Assembly (NCBI RefSeq): GCF_009883635.2
Contig: NZ_CP026115.2
Span: 5,766,001 to 5,830,000 of the forward strand
DNA: 64,000 bases
Direction of reading: 5' to 3'
Source: Pseudomonas putida
GTDB taxonomy: Bacteria; Pseudomonadota; Gammaproteobacteria; Pseudomonadales; Pseudomonadaceae
Below, in pieces: positions 29,302-38,111 of the stretch (positions within the stretch are counted from its first letter, which is position 1; each line of letters starts with the position of its first letter). Under the pieces are notes generated by a model. That model was given only the letters and a program-made list of their open reading frames with translations, ran no database searches and was not told the origin of the DNA. A program made the position numbers and the translations under genes.

Positions 29302-32300
29302 CTATACGCCAGTCAAGTCCTGTGGGCCCAGATAAATGATGTCGATCGTGCTCGTGTCTTGGCCAACGTTGACGCGCAGCAATCCCTTCCGGGCGGGATT
29401 CATCGAATTCTGCAGAGTTCCTAGGAGTGCGCCGTCAACCGCTAACACTTGCGCTTTTCCTGCATGTTCGTACAGCTGAAGCGGGGTACTTGGAGGTGGT
29501 GAGGCGTCCAGCCAGTTGACCTTTCCCCAATAAGAACGTTTGGCCCACATGTGACTCTCACGCGGCTCGAAACTGCCCATGAAATCGAGCCAGATGTTCC
29601 TCGTTTCGGCGGTCGGCCAATTGGGCGAAACGTTTAGCTGTGTCACCTCTTCTGAAAGAAGCCAGCGCCGGAGCCCATCACTTGTATCGAATGTGGCTCC
29701 GGTATCAGTGACGGCCTTGATGGCAGCCATCCTTGAGCTGAAGCCCGCTTGAATTAATAGTGCCGCTGCCCGGTTCAGCGTTCCAGTTTCAACCGCTGCG
29801 ACGGCCAAGCCAAGCTCAAAATTATCGAGGGATAGTTCAACGACCGTATCATCGTTAGCTTCTGCCCGGACTCGGATTGCTTCCATTGCCCAAGGCAGGC
29901 GATAGACAAGGCCGTTCTCTATAAATCTCAGGGTTTCTGAGGCTTCATCAGCAGAATGGCTGGTTATTGCTCGACCTTGCAGCCATCGCTTCAGAATGTC
30001 CTGCCAGTTTGCAGGTAGTGCGTCGGGCATGAAGGGATAGAAGGAAAACACGTGTTGAGCAATAGCAGTAAGAGCCTCGATTGCAACGCTTTCATCATCC
30101 TGGATTATTCCCGCGTTCGCCGTCACCAGCAATAGATTGAGCTCCTCTGCCAACGCGTCAAGAGTCTTGCCTGTGGCCAGCCCGATACCTGCCAGAAAGT
30201 AGCCTCGACGCTGGACGGAGCTAGTTTGGCTCCAAATCAGAGTGGCACGTGACCTCAGGCCTGCTTTCAACGCGTTCTGAGTGTTTTCATCACAACGAAG
30301 TAATCGGCGATGCCATAGCGAGGATTGAAGGATATCGTCAAGTGCAGACTCAATGTTGCTGTCGTCAACGTCACTTCCGCCAATCAAACTCAGGACGGCC
30401 GTGTCGAGAGTGGCCACATGTCGTTCCCAGTCGGCCCGAGCAACCTGACTCTCCTCAGGCTTCTCTGAGTTAAGCTCAGGGAAGCTCCACGCCATCGCAT
30501 TGTTGGCGACGTACTCGACTAACGCGTCAATGTCGCCCCCAATTTTTCTCGACATGCGCACTAGCAGCGTGACAACAAGCTGGACTAATCCGCTTTCCAT
30601 GTTGCGGGCGCCTAGGTCACTGATCAATGCTTCCCAATTTTTCCGTCGCTGTCCTGCCTTGTCGAAGATGGGGAAAAGCACCATACCTTCGACATCGACG
30701 TAAGCTCGTCCTGCCCGACCAATAACATTCTTGAATTCTGAAATATCAATTCGCTCGCCCGATCGGTGCAACGAATGCATCACCACTGCGGTGGCAGACA
30801 AATTTAAGCCTTGCGCCAGGGTAGGTGAGGATATTGTGACCCTGAGGACACCCTCGCGAAGCAAGCGCTCAACCTCCTTGCGATACGCCGTAGGCAACGC
30901 CCCGTGATGCAGCGCAACACCCAGGCGCAGGCATTTCAGGATCGAGCTCTCCGCTCCGAGCCATTCTTCGCCAAGTGCGATGGCAGTCCTCAGCGTGGCG
31001 GGATCAACCTCAAGGAGAGATCGGAGCGCTTCGCGCTCGTAGAGATCAATAATCACATCCGCATAAGGTTCGACACTGCTTCGTTGTGGGCAGAAGATGA
31101 GTACGGTTTGCCCATCATCAATAAGGCGCCAGGCTGTAGCGAGGCAGAGTTCGCGTTGATCATTAGGGAAAATCTTCGTCCGGCGGCGTTTTGGCCGCAC
31201 CCAGACTGGGGGAACGCTCCCCTCTAGATAACGTTGCACCCAAGGGCGCTCATCACCAACGCGCAGACTGAGACGGGCGGTGGAGTTGGTGGCATTCCAA
31301 GTCACTTCACCGAACCGAAGCCGGGTAGGGCGCCAATCGTTTTTGATCAGATCGCCTGGGTGATCTTTGCGCAGCCAGTTAGAGAAGTCTTCCAACTGAT
31401 CGCCATCTGGAAGGATTGCCGATAGACACACAATTCGGCGTTGATCAGCGTCTGCACGACGCAGCAAGCGTTGGATTTGCACTTCGTAGCGTACTTCACG
31501 TTCGTTGAGACCTATCATATGGCCTTCATCGAAAACCAGCAGGCCGACGTCGTTCAGGAGGTCTGGGTCATTGCGCAGGGCAAAGTCTATTTTTTCTGGT
31601 GTTGCGACGATGATGTTTCGGCCTCTGATTGAGTCCTCATCAATGCCGCTGACGCCAATGCTGCCGTAAAGCGCAGAGATCGTTTTACCAAGAGGCCCAA
31701 AGCTTCTCTGCAGAGTAACCTCAGTCTGAGCGGAAAGGGCCCGCAATGGTGTGATAAACGCGACACGCTTTCCAGCAGCCAAGCACCGAAGGATGCAAAG
31801 CTCTGCGATTCGGGTTTTCCCCGCGCTGGTCGGGAGCGAAACCACGAGATCGTCAGTCTGATCAGATGCTCGGTGGGCAGCATCGATTTGTGAGGGCCAA
31901 AGATCAAGCTCAGCACGAGGGCGCTGGTGCAGTAGGGCAATGAACAGCTCACGGAGCTGTGGCCAGTCGGCTGCCTCTCCTCCGGTGGGTTGAGGCGGTA
32001 CATTAACGTGGAAAGTGTTAGACCACAGGTCTGTGATCAAATGAATCGCAATTCGGTACGCCCACCACTGGGGAAGCATGTTCATTTCACTGGAAATGGC
32101 GAGGCCAGTTCCAAGCCGATCCTTCGCTTGCGTAAGCAGTACTTCTTCACCCCGTTCAAGCGCGGATATGAAAAGCGCCATTCCCGCCATGAACGTATCG
32201 GTCAATGCAGTGTTGAGACTTTCGAAAAGGAAGTCGTCGCTGTCCTTCGAGGGTTCTCCTGCAGCCTCCAACCTGTCGAGGGTTCCCTGAACCTCCGCAG

Positions 32301-32820
32301 CGATGGCAGCGTCGCTACCCTGCCCAGATGCACGATAGTCGAAGACCATCGCGCGAAGCTCGTGGAGGTTGCGTCGCATAAGCAAAGCGAGTGCACGCTC
32401 TATTAAGCTGAAGTTATTCTCGGCTACTACAACCTGGAGCAACGAGTAGGCCCTAGCGGAGAGGTGCGCCAGGTGGTAGCTCGCAGCTGTCATGATGAAG
32501 TGAAAGTCTCGATCTATTTCCTCGGGATTGCCCTTGGAGATCACTGCCTCAAGAGCTGTCGCCGCATGTTCGAAAGCCGTGCGAGCTTGCGCTGAGTCGC
32601 CCTGAAGATCTCGCAACCTTAACCCCAGGCCGAGTAGGGAGTAGCCGTAAGAGTGCAGGTCATAGCTAAGCTGGGGCGCGAATTCAGGGGCATCAGGGGG
32701 GAGCACACCGTCGCGCCAGATAATTGCTCTTGCTTGGCCTCGTGCGATGAGACGGCCGCGGAAACCTGGGGTTGCCGCTTCGGCAATGGTCGCGACAATT
32801 GCTTCAGATGTTGTTGGCAT
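29302..32820 (-). CDS. hamB: HamB-like Ski2-type helicase (Hachiman)
   Basis: A 1172-residue superfamily-2 helicase. The first 300 residues are helical. Walker A is LPTSAGKTRIAE (near residue 330), motif Ia is 'ITPLRALSAQTE', Walker B is LLVFDEGHMIG (near 430), then 'VCLSAILPD'. The second RecA domain has 'VLIFCPQRSSVEPYA', 'HHGALPTAYRKEVERLLREG', 'VTISSPTLAQGLNLSA' and 'VIGRAGRA', the Ski2-like motif VI. A long C-terminal region follows. The upstream DUF1837 gene overlaps it by 17 bp, giving the Hachiman HamA-HamB pair. In Hachiman HamB holds HamA inactive on DNA and releases it when it meets damaged or phage DNA. All helicase motifs look intact. Confidence 0.83.
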   Translation of the reverse strand: MPTTSEAIVATIAEAATPGFRGRLIARGQARAIIWRDGVLPPDAPEFAPQLSYDLHSYGYSLLGLGLRLRDLQGDSAQARTAFEHAATALEAVISKGNPEEIDRDFHFIMTAASYHLAHLSARAYSLLQVVVAENNFSLIERALALLMRRNLHELRAMVFDYRASGQGSDAAIAAEVQGTLDRLEAAGEPSKDSDDFLFESLNTALTDTFMAGMALFISALERGEEVLLTQAKDRLGTGLAISSEMNMLPQWWAYRIAIHLITDLWSNTFHVNVPPQPTGGEAADWPQLRELFIALLHQRPRAELDLWPSQIDAAHRASDQTDDLVVSLPTSAGKTRIAELCILRCLAAGKRVAFITPLRALSAQTEVTLQRSFGPLGKTISALYGSIGVSGIDEDSIRGRNIIVATPEKIDFALRNDPDLLNDVGLLVFDEGHMIGLNEREVRYEVQIQRLLRRADADQRRIVCLSAILPDGDQLEDFSNWLRKDHPGDLIKNDWRPTRLRFGEVTWNATNSTARLSLRVGDERPWVQRYLEGSVPPVWVRPKRRRTKIFPNDQRELCLATAWRLIDDGQTVLIFCPQRSSVEPYADVIIDLYEREALRSLLEVDPATLRTAIALGEEWLGAESSILKCLRLGVALHHGALPTAYRKEVERLLREGVLRVTISSPTLAQGLNLSATAVVMHSLHRSGERIDISEFKNVIGRAGRAYVDVEGMVLFPIFDKAGQRRKNWEALISDLGARNMESGLVQLVVTLLVRMSRKIGGDIDALVEYVANNAMAWSFPELNSEKPEESQVARADWERHVATLDTAVLSLIGGSDVDDSNIESALDDILQSSLWHRRLLRCDENTQNALKAGLRSRATLIWSQTSSVQRRGYFLAGIGLATGKTLDALAEELNLLLVTANAGIIQDDESVAIEALTAIAQHVFSFYPFMPDALPANWQDILKRWLQGRAITSHSADEASETLRFIENGLVYRLPWAMEAIRVRAEANDDTVVELSLDNFELGLAVAAVETGTLNRAAALLIQAGFSSRMAAIKAVTDTGATFDTSDGLRRWLLSEEVTQLNVSPNWPTAETRNIWLDFMGSFEPRESHMWAKRSYWGKVNWLDASPPPSTPLQLYEHAGKAQVLAVDGALLGTLQNSMNPARKGLLRVNVGQDTSTIDIIYLGPQDLTGV

Positions 32821-33583
32821 TGGCGATCACCCGGTCATAGACAGCCGCAACGAATAGGGGGTGCTCATCCACATGCAAGCCTACAGCCCATTGCTTAATA
32901 GCTCCCGGATAGCGTTTTAAAGCAGCGGTCAGAAGCGCCTCAGGCGCATTGCCTGAAAAAGTAAAGAGCAGATGCCGAACGTCCTTAGGCTGTATACCGT
33001 CGATAAGCTGAGCATCATCGATAGCATCCGCCAACGGTTCATTGCCTAACTCCAGCAAACGCTCGGCGATGAACGCGAGCGCGTGAGCAGAAGGCAAACC
33101 ACCGTCCTTATCAAGACCTTCGCGAGCCTCGGTCAGCACTTGGTTTGTGAGCTTGGCGCGGCTCTTTGCTTCTGCCTTGATAAAGACCAGCCGGTGTGTA
33201 GCAGGATCCTCCAGCATGCCAATGACGTCATCACCTCGCATCGCCATGTTCCGGTGGTCTTTCCAGCGAAGTCTCTTGATCAACGACCGAAAGCCGCCGC
33301 TCTGCGTATCAATCCACTCCGTTGCATAGATTTCACCGAGGTCACCTGATCGAATCTGCTTGGACGTCGGAAGCTTCCCTTCAATTAACTCTGCTGCAAC
33401 CGGCTTACCAAGCCGCGCAAGTGCACGTGCTATGCGTTCTTCTGAGGCGTAATGTCCTGGGATGACAGAGGCGGTCGCTTCAACCCCGGTCTGACGGTTG
33501 GCTATCTGACCCGTCAGCACTCTGCGAAAGTGGTTTCCAACAGGCTCATCAGCGGAATCGCACCAATCGTTGAACTGCACCAT
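32804..33583 (-). CDS. hamA: HamA-like DUF1837 nuclease (Hachiman)
   Basis: A 259-residue protein with the DUF1837 core: 'RSGDLGEIYATEWIDT' (E84), 'LIKRLRWKDHRNMAMRGDDV' (D118/D119) and 'RLVFIKAEAKSRAK' (E138-A-K140). This E ... D ... E-x-K set is the PD-(D/E)xK active site of HamA, the effector nuclease of Hachiman. Released HamA degrades DNA non-specifically and so aborts infection. It is the first gene of the two-gene operon, reading leftward into hamB. A 390-base divergent region upstream separates it from a DUF2513-like fragment and should hold the promoter. Length fits the family and no active-site residue is missing. Confidence 0.85.
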   Translation of the reverse strand: MVQFNDWCDSADEPVGNHFRRVLTGQIANRQTGVEATASVIPGHYASEERIARALARLGKPVAAELIEGKLPTSKQIRSGDLGEIYATEWIDTQSGGFRSLIKRLRWKDHRNMAMRGDDVIGMLEDPATHRLVFIKAEAKSRAKLTNQVLTEAREGLDKDGGLPSAHALAFIAERLLELGNEPLADAIDDAQLIDGIQPKDVRHLLFTFSGNAPEALLTAALKRYPGAIKQWAVGLHVDEHPLFVAAVYDRVIANANNI

Positions 33584-33780
33584 CTATTTTCTTCCTTGAA
33601 GACTTTTCCGCGTTTGATGAAGCTGTCTAAGCCCCCAGCAACGGCGTAGGGGGCCGACGTGAGTATGAGTCTATCCGCGCGGGGCAAGTCCACGCTATTC
33701 AAATTCCCTCTAGACGGTTTCCCAAGATTCTTTACCGCCCCCACACAGGACGGTTGGGCGTATGTGCTCGCCTGGCATGA

Positions 33781-34182
33781 GTGGAGCGACCAATCTGTCA
33801 GTGGGTGCGCGAGTCCATGCAGGAAGGGTTTAACAGGGGTGCAAAGCTTGAGGATATGCTACTGCGGCTTTCGCTGGCCTGTGAGAATCATGCTATCCGA
33901 ATCTCCTGGTGGGACGGCTTACTCCCATCGGCCCAGGGTGCAGGCCTTACCGCACTCAGAGAGAACGCGATGAGATTGAACAAAGAATTGGTTCGAGAAA
34001 TTTTGCTAGCAGTCGAGGCGAGCGAAAAATCACCACGCTCTTGGATAAACCTTTCTAGTGAAGGCCACGGAGAGGAAGTGATCGCATACCACGTGATGCT
34101 GCTTGATGAAGCCGGCCTGCTTGTAGGTCAGGATCTCAGCTCCATGAGCAGGTTCGACTGGAGACCCAACATGCGAGGCTAA
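33781..34182 (+). pseudogene. DUF2513-like gene, probably truncated at the 3' end
   Basis: The frame is open from ATG 33781, but the recognisable part starts at ATG 33970: 'MRLNKELVREILLAVEASEK', then 'EEVIAYHVMLLDEAGLLVGQ' and 'SRFDWRPNMRG'. This matches the DUF2513 pattern of short phage- and island-borne proteins (RDLIREILLAIE ... I-x-Y-H-x-x-L-L-x-E-A-G-L). Family members continue with an LTWxGHEFLD-type ending that is missing here; the stop comes right after the point where it should begin. So I read it as a 3'-truncated remnant. The first 63 codons of the frame are of unclear status, as no ribosome site supports 33781. Confidence 0.5.
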
Positions 34183-34639
34183 TGCTGCGAGCTGCTTGCC
34201 CATATTTGCTCCTTTCAGGAGCGCAGAAGCCCCATGCGCGAAATCAAAAGGGCAGCATAGGGTATTTGGGAAGCAGTCGAAAGTAGAGCAAAGCATGCTA
34301 CCTAGCTGCAGGATATTTCGTGTCTATCGCGCCTTCGGGCTCGCAGAGAACGGCTGAAATCTCAAGCTGGAGGGTGGAGATTTACGCCGGGGAGGCGCTC
34401 ATGCTAGGAGCGGAACATTCTGAATGAGCTCGAAAGAAGGCGGCCGAGCATCGCCATTCGTCGAATCAATCTAATGAGATATTGTCGCCTCACCTAGATT
34501 AAGAGGAGGTTGCCTCACCTCAGCTCTGGTCGACTCAAACAGGTTCTTCACCCATCACTTCCTTCCAGCATCTTATGACTCAGCTGTCTTGCGACAGATA
34601 AAGCGACCAGCAGCAAAGACAGCGATTGAGGATCATGAG
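34183..34639. other. Non-coding stretch, about 460 bases
   Basis: No protein-like frame on either strand. It holds a short hairpin GCTCCT-TTC-AGGAGC (about 34206-34220) without a T-run, and two copies of GCCTCACCT about 26 bases apart just before the next gene. These could be regulatory for the gene at 34640; nothing else was recognised. Confidence 0.4.
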
Positions 34640-35728
34640 ATGGCCAACATACTCACCCATGTTGCTCGACATGCTAAAGCGGAACTCCTCGCTGCAGGCA
34701 TTGAAGTGGGGCACGCGAAACTCCAGGAAGTCCTGGCTGCGCTCCTTGGCTACCACACCTATCGTGCACTTAAGCATGAAGAGGGTGACCAAGAGCTTGA
34801 GTATCATCTGTCCGATGCGGAGTTCATCGTTCTCGACCAGGAGCTTGGCGAATTCCGTGCTGCTGAGCTGTTCGAGCTTCCTGGCGAGGTGTTGCTCAAG
34901 TGCATAGCGACGCTGGAGGAATGCCTGCCAGCTCAGGTTCTCCCAAGCGTGGACGCGTACCTTGAGCGTCATGGAATGAACGCAGTAATCGCAGCGTTGA
35001 CAAACAACCCGCAAAAGGGATTTCACCTTGGGCCAGATTGGAGCTCAAGGTACGAGCTGAGCCCTGACCAACGTTTTTCATTTCATGAGCCAATCTGGGA
35101 AGCGCGTCGTTCATGGCAGGTGCATGCCGAAGTCTCATTGCAGAGCAATGCACCTGATGCTGAGCTTCAGGAAATCAATGTACTGCTCACTCATGCGAAA
35201 GCGGGCCGCTCTGGATTGGTCTTGAAGGGAGTCAACCCGGTCGAGGACATCACTGCGGTTCTTGACAGCATGCAAGTGGATCAGCTGGTTCGAAGAGATG
35301 ACGGTTCAGTTGGGCGCCCTTGGGTAGCTATTGTTGTTCATAGCACCTCTGGTGCCGTCCTTGGAAGCGCCGTTTCATTTGCTGACACTCCAGAAGCTGT
35401 AGAGGTCGACGCTTTAACCGATGCGCTCGATTCTGCTGTGCATGGTGATAATGATGGAGGAAATGGAACCAACGGTTACCACATCTTCCAGCTTGATGTG
35501 GATCGCGACTTTACGTCTGCACGGCTAGCAAATGGCCCTAGAAGGGGGATTGAGATCATTCACCGCTCCAATCGCCCTAATCAAATGGGCGGAAGAATGG
35601 AAGCTATTTTTCACAAGATCTCGAAGTCAATGCTCACAAAGCAGACAAGCCTACGCGCCCTGGAACCTATTGCAGATATGGAAATAGTGTCGACTGAAGA
35701 GATCGAGCAGCTCTTCAAAAAGAGCTGA
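34640..35728 (+). CDS. Hypothetical protein with N-terminal 'glyoxalase-related' helix motif
   Basis: About 362 residues from ATG 34640, preceded by GAGGATCAT; an in-frame ATG at 34589 lacks a ribosome site. The N-terminal 50 residues (ILTHVARHAKAELLAAGIEV, then GHAKLQEVLAALLGYHTYRA) match a helical module often found at the start of island-borne hypotheticals, usually written as A-K-x-L-R-x-x-L ... L-x-x-L-A-x-x-x-G-Y. The middle (residues 140-230) is alpha/beta, and a later part has an acidic loop (HGDNDGGNGTNGYHIFQLDV). I cannot assign a function. It is monocistronic: about 450 non-coding bases lie before it and an intrinsic terminator follows. Confidence 0.6.
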   Translation: MANILTHVARHAKAELLAAGIEVGHAKLQEVLAALLGYHTYRALKHEEGDQELEYHLSDAEFIVLDQELGEFRAAELFELPGEVLLKCIATLEECLPAQVLPSVDAYLERHGMNAVIAALTNNPQKGFHLGPDWSSRYELSPDQRFSFHEPIWEARRSWQVHAEVSLQSNAPDAELQEINVLLTHAKAGRSGLVLKGVNPVEDITAVLDSMQVDQLVRRDDGSVGRPWVAIVVHSTSGAVLGSAVSFADTPEAVEVDALTDALDSAVHGDNDGGNGTNGYHIFQLDVDRDFTSARLANGPRRGIEIIHRSNRPNQMGGRMEAIFHKISKSMLTKQTSLRALEPIADMEIVSTEEIEQLFKKS

Positions 35729-35750
35729 AGGCTCACAACCTTGGTAAAGA

Positions 35751-35775
35751 GGAGGGCACACGCCTTCCTTTTTTT
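35751..35775 (+). terminator. Intrinsic terminator after the gene ending at 35728
   Basis: GGAGGGC (35751-35757) pairs with GCCTTCC (35762-35768), with one G-T wobble and a four-base loop, followed by a run of seven T (35769-35775). It lies 23 bases after the stop codon. Confidence 0.8.
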
Positions 35776-36144
35776 GCCTGTTAAATATGAAAGGCGCAGA
35801 GCTCGTCTGGCGTCACTCAGGACAACCACCCAATGGGCTAAACCCCGGAACTTGGTGTTGTTATTGGCGACTTACGCAAAGTCGACAAAGAAAGGCTCTG
35901 GTATTTCTCTACTGCTCACCAGATCCCATAGCTAGCTCTACATCTAAGACGCGGATGAATGAACGGCTCAAGGACGCGACATCCTCGAGCCATCTGTCAC
36001 ATCGGCATTTTCAGGGAACTGACTGAGCCTGATTGGATGCCATTGGTTGAGGTCAAATCGTAGGGATGCAAGCCTAGCGAAGATCGAGGGGCGAGGCGAT
36101 CGCTGGGCCTGGCTGCGGCATCCGGCCTAACGGGCAACCTTTCT

Positions 36145-36207
36145 CATAAATTGACCCGCCTGGAGAGCCCTGAGAGAAACGGCGGAGGTAACCACTGTCA
36201 ATTTATG
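36145..36207. repeat. 63-bp element with perfect 11-bp terminal inverted repeats
   Basis: CATAAATTGAC (36145-36155) and GTCAATTTATG (36197-36207) are perfect inverted repeats. Inside them CCGCC (36157-36161) and GGCGG (36181-36185) form a second nested pair. The element sits in the otherwise non-coding stretch 35776-36370, where I see no other feature. It could be a MITE-like scar, a cruciform/recombination site, or a two-stem RNA. No flanking target duplication was obvious. Confidence 0.5.
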
Positions 36208-36370
36208 CTAAATATTGAGGTAGCCCCTGACGCGCATGCCAGGCGACTTGAATCTGATTCATGTAGGCGTTGGAACCTTTGCGTTTTTAGCAAGATACGT
36301 TTTTTGGCCTGACAGACGGTCAAGCGCACTCAGCTAAAATTGGATCTTAACGGTATGTGGAGCCTCGCTC

Positions 36371-36667
36371 ATGAACGCCCCTCATCGCTCAGAAGCCATC
36401 CGACTTGCTCAAGAACGCATCAGCGAGCTTGAGAAGGAAATAAGCTGCCTGCGGCAAGCAGAGCAGTCTGATCGCGAGTTGGAGTTTACTGGCAAGCTCT
36501 TCAGACTGATGAAAAAATTCAAGCTCGAGCCAGGGGAGGTGATTGATCTACTTGTGACCCGAGGAGATCTTGATAGACGACTGTTCGGATGCGAAACCAC
36601 CTACAAGCTAAAGCACATCCTAGGCCTCAGACAGCTAGAAGCCGAACGCAAGGGGCGAAGGCCATGA
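36371..36667 (+). CDS. MvaT N-domain-like protein without DNA-binding domain (A)
   Basis: A 98-residue protein. Residues 12-66 (LAQERISELEKEISCLRQAE ... ELEFTGKLFRLMKKFKLEPGEVIDLLVTRGD) follow the MvaT oligomerisation pattern: a coiled-coil helix, then an E-F-x-x-K-L-x-x-L-M helix, then the 'EVIDLL' dimer helix that in MvaT ends ILDP. The C-terminal 'KGGNH-x-LK-x-W' DNA-binding motif is absent; in its place is a short basic tail (KLKHILGLRQLEAERKGRRP). It could therefore join MvaT filaments without contacting DNA in the usual way. Its stop overlaps the ATG of the next gene (ATGA). The similarity is by eye and moderate, so an unrelated helical protein is possible. Confidence 0.55.
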   Translation: MNAPHRSEAIRLAQERISELEKEISCLRQAEQSDRELEFTGKLFRLMKKFKLEPGEVIDLLVTRGDLDRRLFGCETTYKLKHILGLRQLEAERKGRRP

Positions 36668-36978
36668 AACACGTGCAAGGCATGAGCAAGAACGGTGTCA
36701 CTGACGCTTCGCCAGTGAAGCCGAACGAGTCCAAATCCTTGATTTTGGCCCAACTCCTTAAGCTTGAGAGAAGGATAGAGTCCGAATATGACTCAGCTTC
36801 TGCGGTGCTCGAGACTCCAGGAGTAGTAGAAACATTAAGGTTCCTGGCTGAGCTGGATACTTTGGCAACCCGTCATGACTTCTCGCCTCGAGAAATAATC
36901 ATGATGTTAGAGCCGAACTATTTTGAGACAGCAGACGAGCAGCAGTTGGAACAAGGGGCGGCCAACTCAACTAAATGA
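36664..36978 (+). CDS. MvaT N-domain-like protein without DNA-binding domain (B)
   Basis: A 104-residue protein starting at ATG 36664, which overlaps the TGA of the upstream gene, so translation is coupled. After a polar 25-residue leader comes 'LILAQLLKLERRIESEYDSA', then 'VVETLRFLAELDTLATRHDF', then 'SPREIIMMLEPNYFE'. The 'SPREIIMMLEP' segment lines up with 'SLRNIIAILDP' of the MvaT copy at 24763. As in the preceding gene, the C-terminal KGGNH DNA-binding motif is missing and the protein ends in an acidic tail (ADEQQLEQGA). Together the two could form a heterodimeric antagonist or modulator of MvaT. The sequence is clearly diverged; the assignment is tentative. Confidence 0.55.
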   Translation: MKHVQGMSKNGVTDASPVKPNESKSLILAQLLKLERRIESEYDSASAVLETPGVVETLRFLAELDTLATRHDFSPREIIMMLEPNYFETADEQQLEQGAANSTK

Positions 36979-38111
36979 ATATTTAGTTGAGTTATATAGA
37001 TCACTGAGCTCAAAAAGGGGAGTTTGGCCACCTCAAACTCACCTTCTATATGCGTAAATCCTAGAACCTAATGTCTAGAGCTGGCGATATCTAAATACAT
37101 CATTCACCCACAAAGTCTGGGCAGTTTCAAGCAATCAAACTGTCGCTCTGACAGCTACGCCTTGCAAGTATTGGACTTGGAGCGCCGCCCACCTTGAGAG
37201 GCCATTGATTTGATTATCGTTTCTCGGAGATTGGTGAGCACTTTCCGCCAAAACGCGAGAGTCTGCAAAACTGCGCCAGCGGCCGCTGGCAATACCGCGC
37301 GCAGCAGCACCTTTAGTTCCAGCTGTTGCTGTGATCTGTCGGCAAGTAGTTAAAGCTGCTACGCAAGGTATGGAATTATTACATTGATGTGGGAACCTCT
37401 GTCTTACTTCCATGCAGCTGGCTGGGCCTCTGGTCTGATTTTCCCCCTTGAAACCCATGATCGTGGTTTCATTTAAGAGTAGATAATCAAGGGCTGATGC
37501 TGCGGGCGCCGCAACCTGGTTACGCTTGACGGTCGCCCTTGAGCCTTCGTCAACAGTTGATGCGATACCGACGCTCAGGTTTAGAACGTTCAAAAGAAAG
37601 GAAGTCAGCGCAGGAAGCGATTTCGATGACTTCGCGTCAGTGGACGAAGTCATCAGCTTCGACTAGGGACTGATATGGCGGTTTCACTAGCAAAATGGTG
37701 TGCTCAAGGCAGCTAAAAGGCACTTGAGTCGAATTACTTCCAGATCTAGGGTCAGAGTTTCTTCGACATACTCATTTGAAATGGCTTGGGCGACGTCAGC
37801 GGATTTGAAATGTACTTCAGGTGTGGCCCGTGTGGAATATACGAATCTGCGCATAATGCATATTATGTTAAATGATTTATTAGTTGGATACGCCCGCTCT
37901 GCAACCTTTCACGATTCGCCGACCTCTCCGTTCACGAATCACCGACCGTCATCAAATCAATCGGTTAGCGCCAGGATCTGCAAGGAGTCTCAGCAAGGTG
38001 TTCACCAATGACCGACTTACTGGTGCAGCATTCAGCAGATTTGACGACTCTTACAATCTGACTAGCCTTACAACGTCAATGTGATTCTCCGCTTCTTGAT
38101 TTTATCTAAGG
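36979..38111. other. Gene-poor stretch containing the dif-like site
   Basis: About 1.1 kb with no convincing gene. A minus-strand frame (37135-37653, 172 codons) is open but low-complexity and Ala/Ser/Thr-rich with no ribosome site, so I do not call it. The only clear signal is the dif-like site at 37846-37873. The stretch is A+T-richer than its surroundings. Confidence 0.5.
37846..37873 (+). other. dif: dif-like XerC/XerD recombination site
   Basis: The 28 bases split as XerC arm TCTGCGCATAA (37846-37856), central TGCATA (37857-37862) and XerD arm TTATGTTAAAT (37863-37873). The E. coli dif arms are GGTGCGCATAA and TTATGTTAAAT with centre TGTATA, so 25 of 28 positions agree and the XerD arm is identical. 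dif is where XerC/XerD, driven by FtsK, resolve chromosome dimers at the terminus. GGGNAGGG octamers that guide FtsK point toward this site from both sides: plus strand at 10496, 16785, 17183, 22571, 24634 and 31323; minus strand at 56728, 59118 and 62100; one exception at 32318. I take this as the chromosomal dif; an Xer-using mobile element copy is the alternative. Confidence 0.85.

Noticed and set aside
37135..37653. Minus-strand open frame (172 codons)
   Set aside because: Ala/Ser/Thr-rich, no ribosome site, no domain; treated as chance in the gene-poor dif region.
37846..37873. Reading the dif-like site as the attachment site of an Xer-using mobile element
   Set aside because: Only one such site was seen in the window and KOPS-like octamers reverse around it, which fits the chromosomal dif better. 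Not fully excluded.
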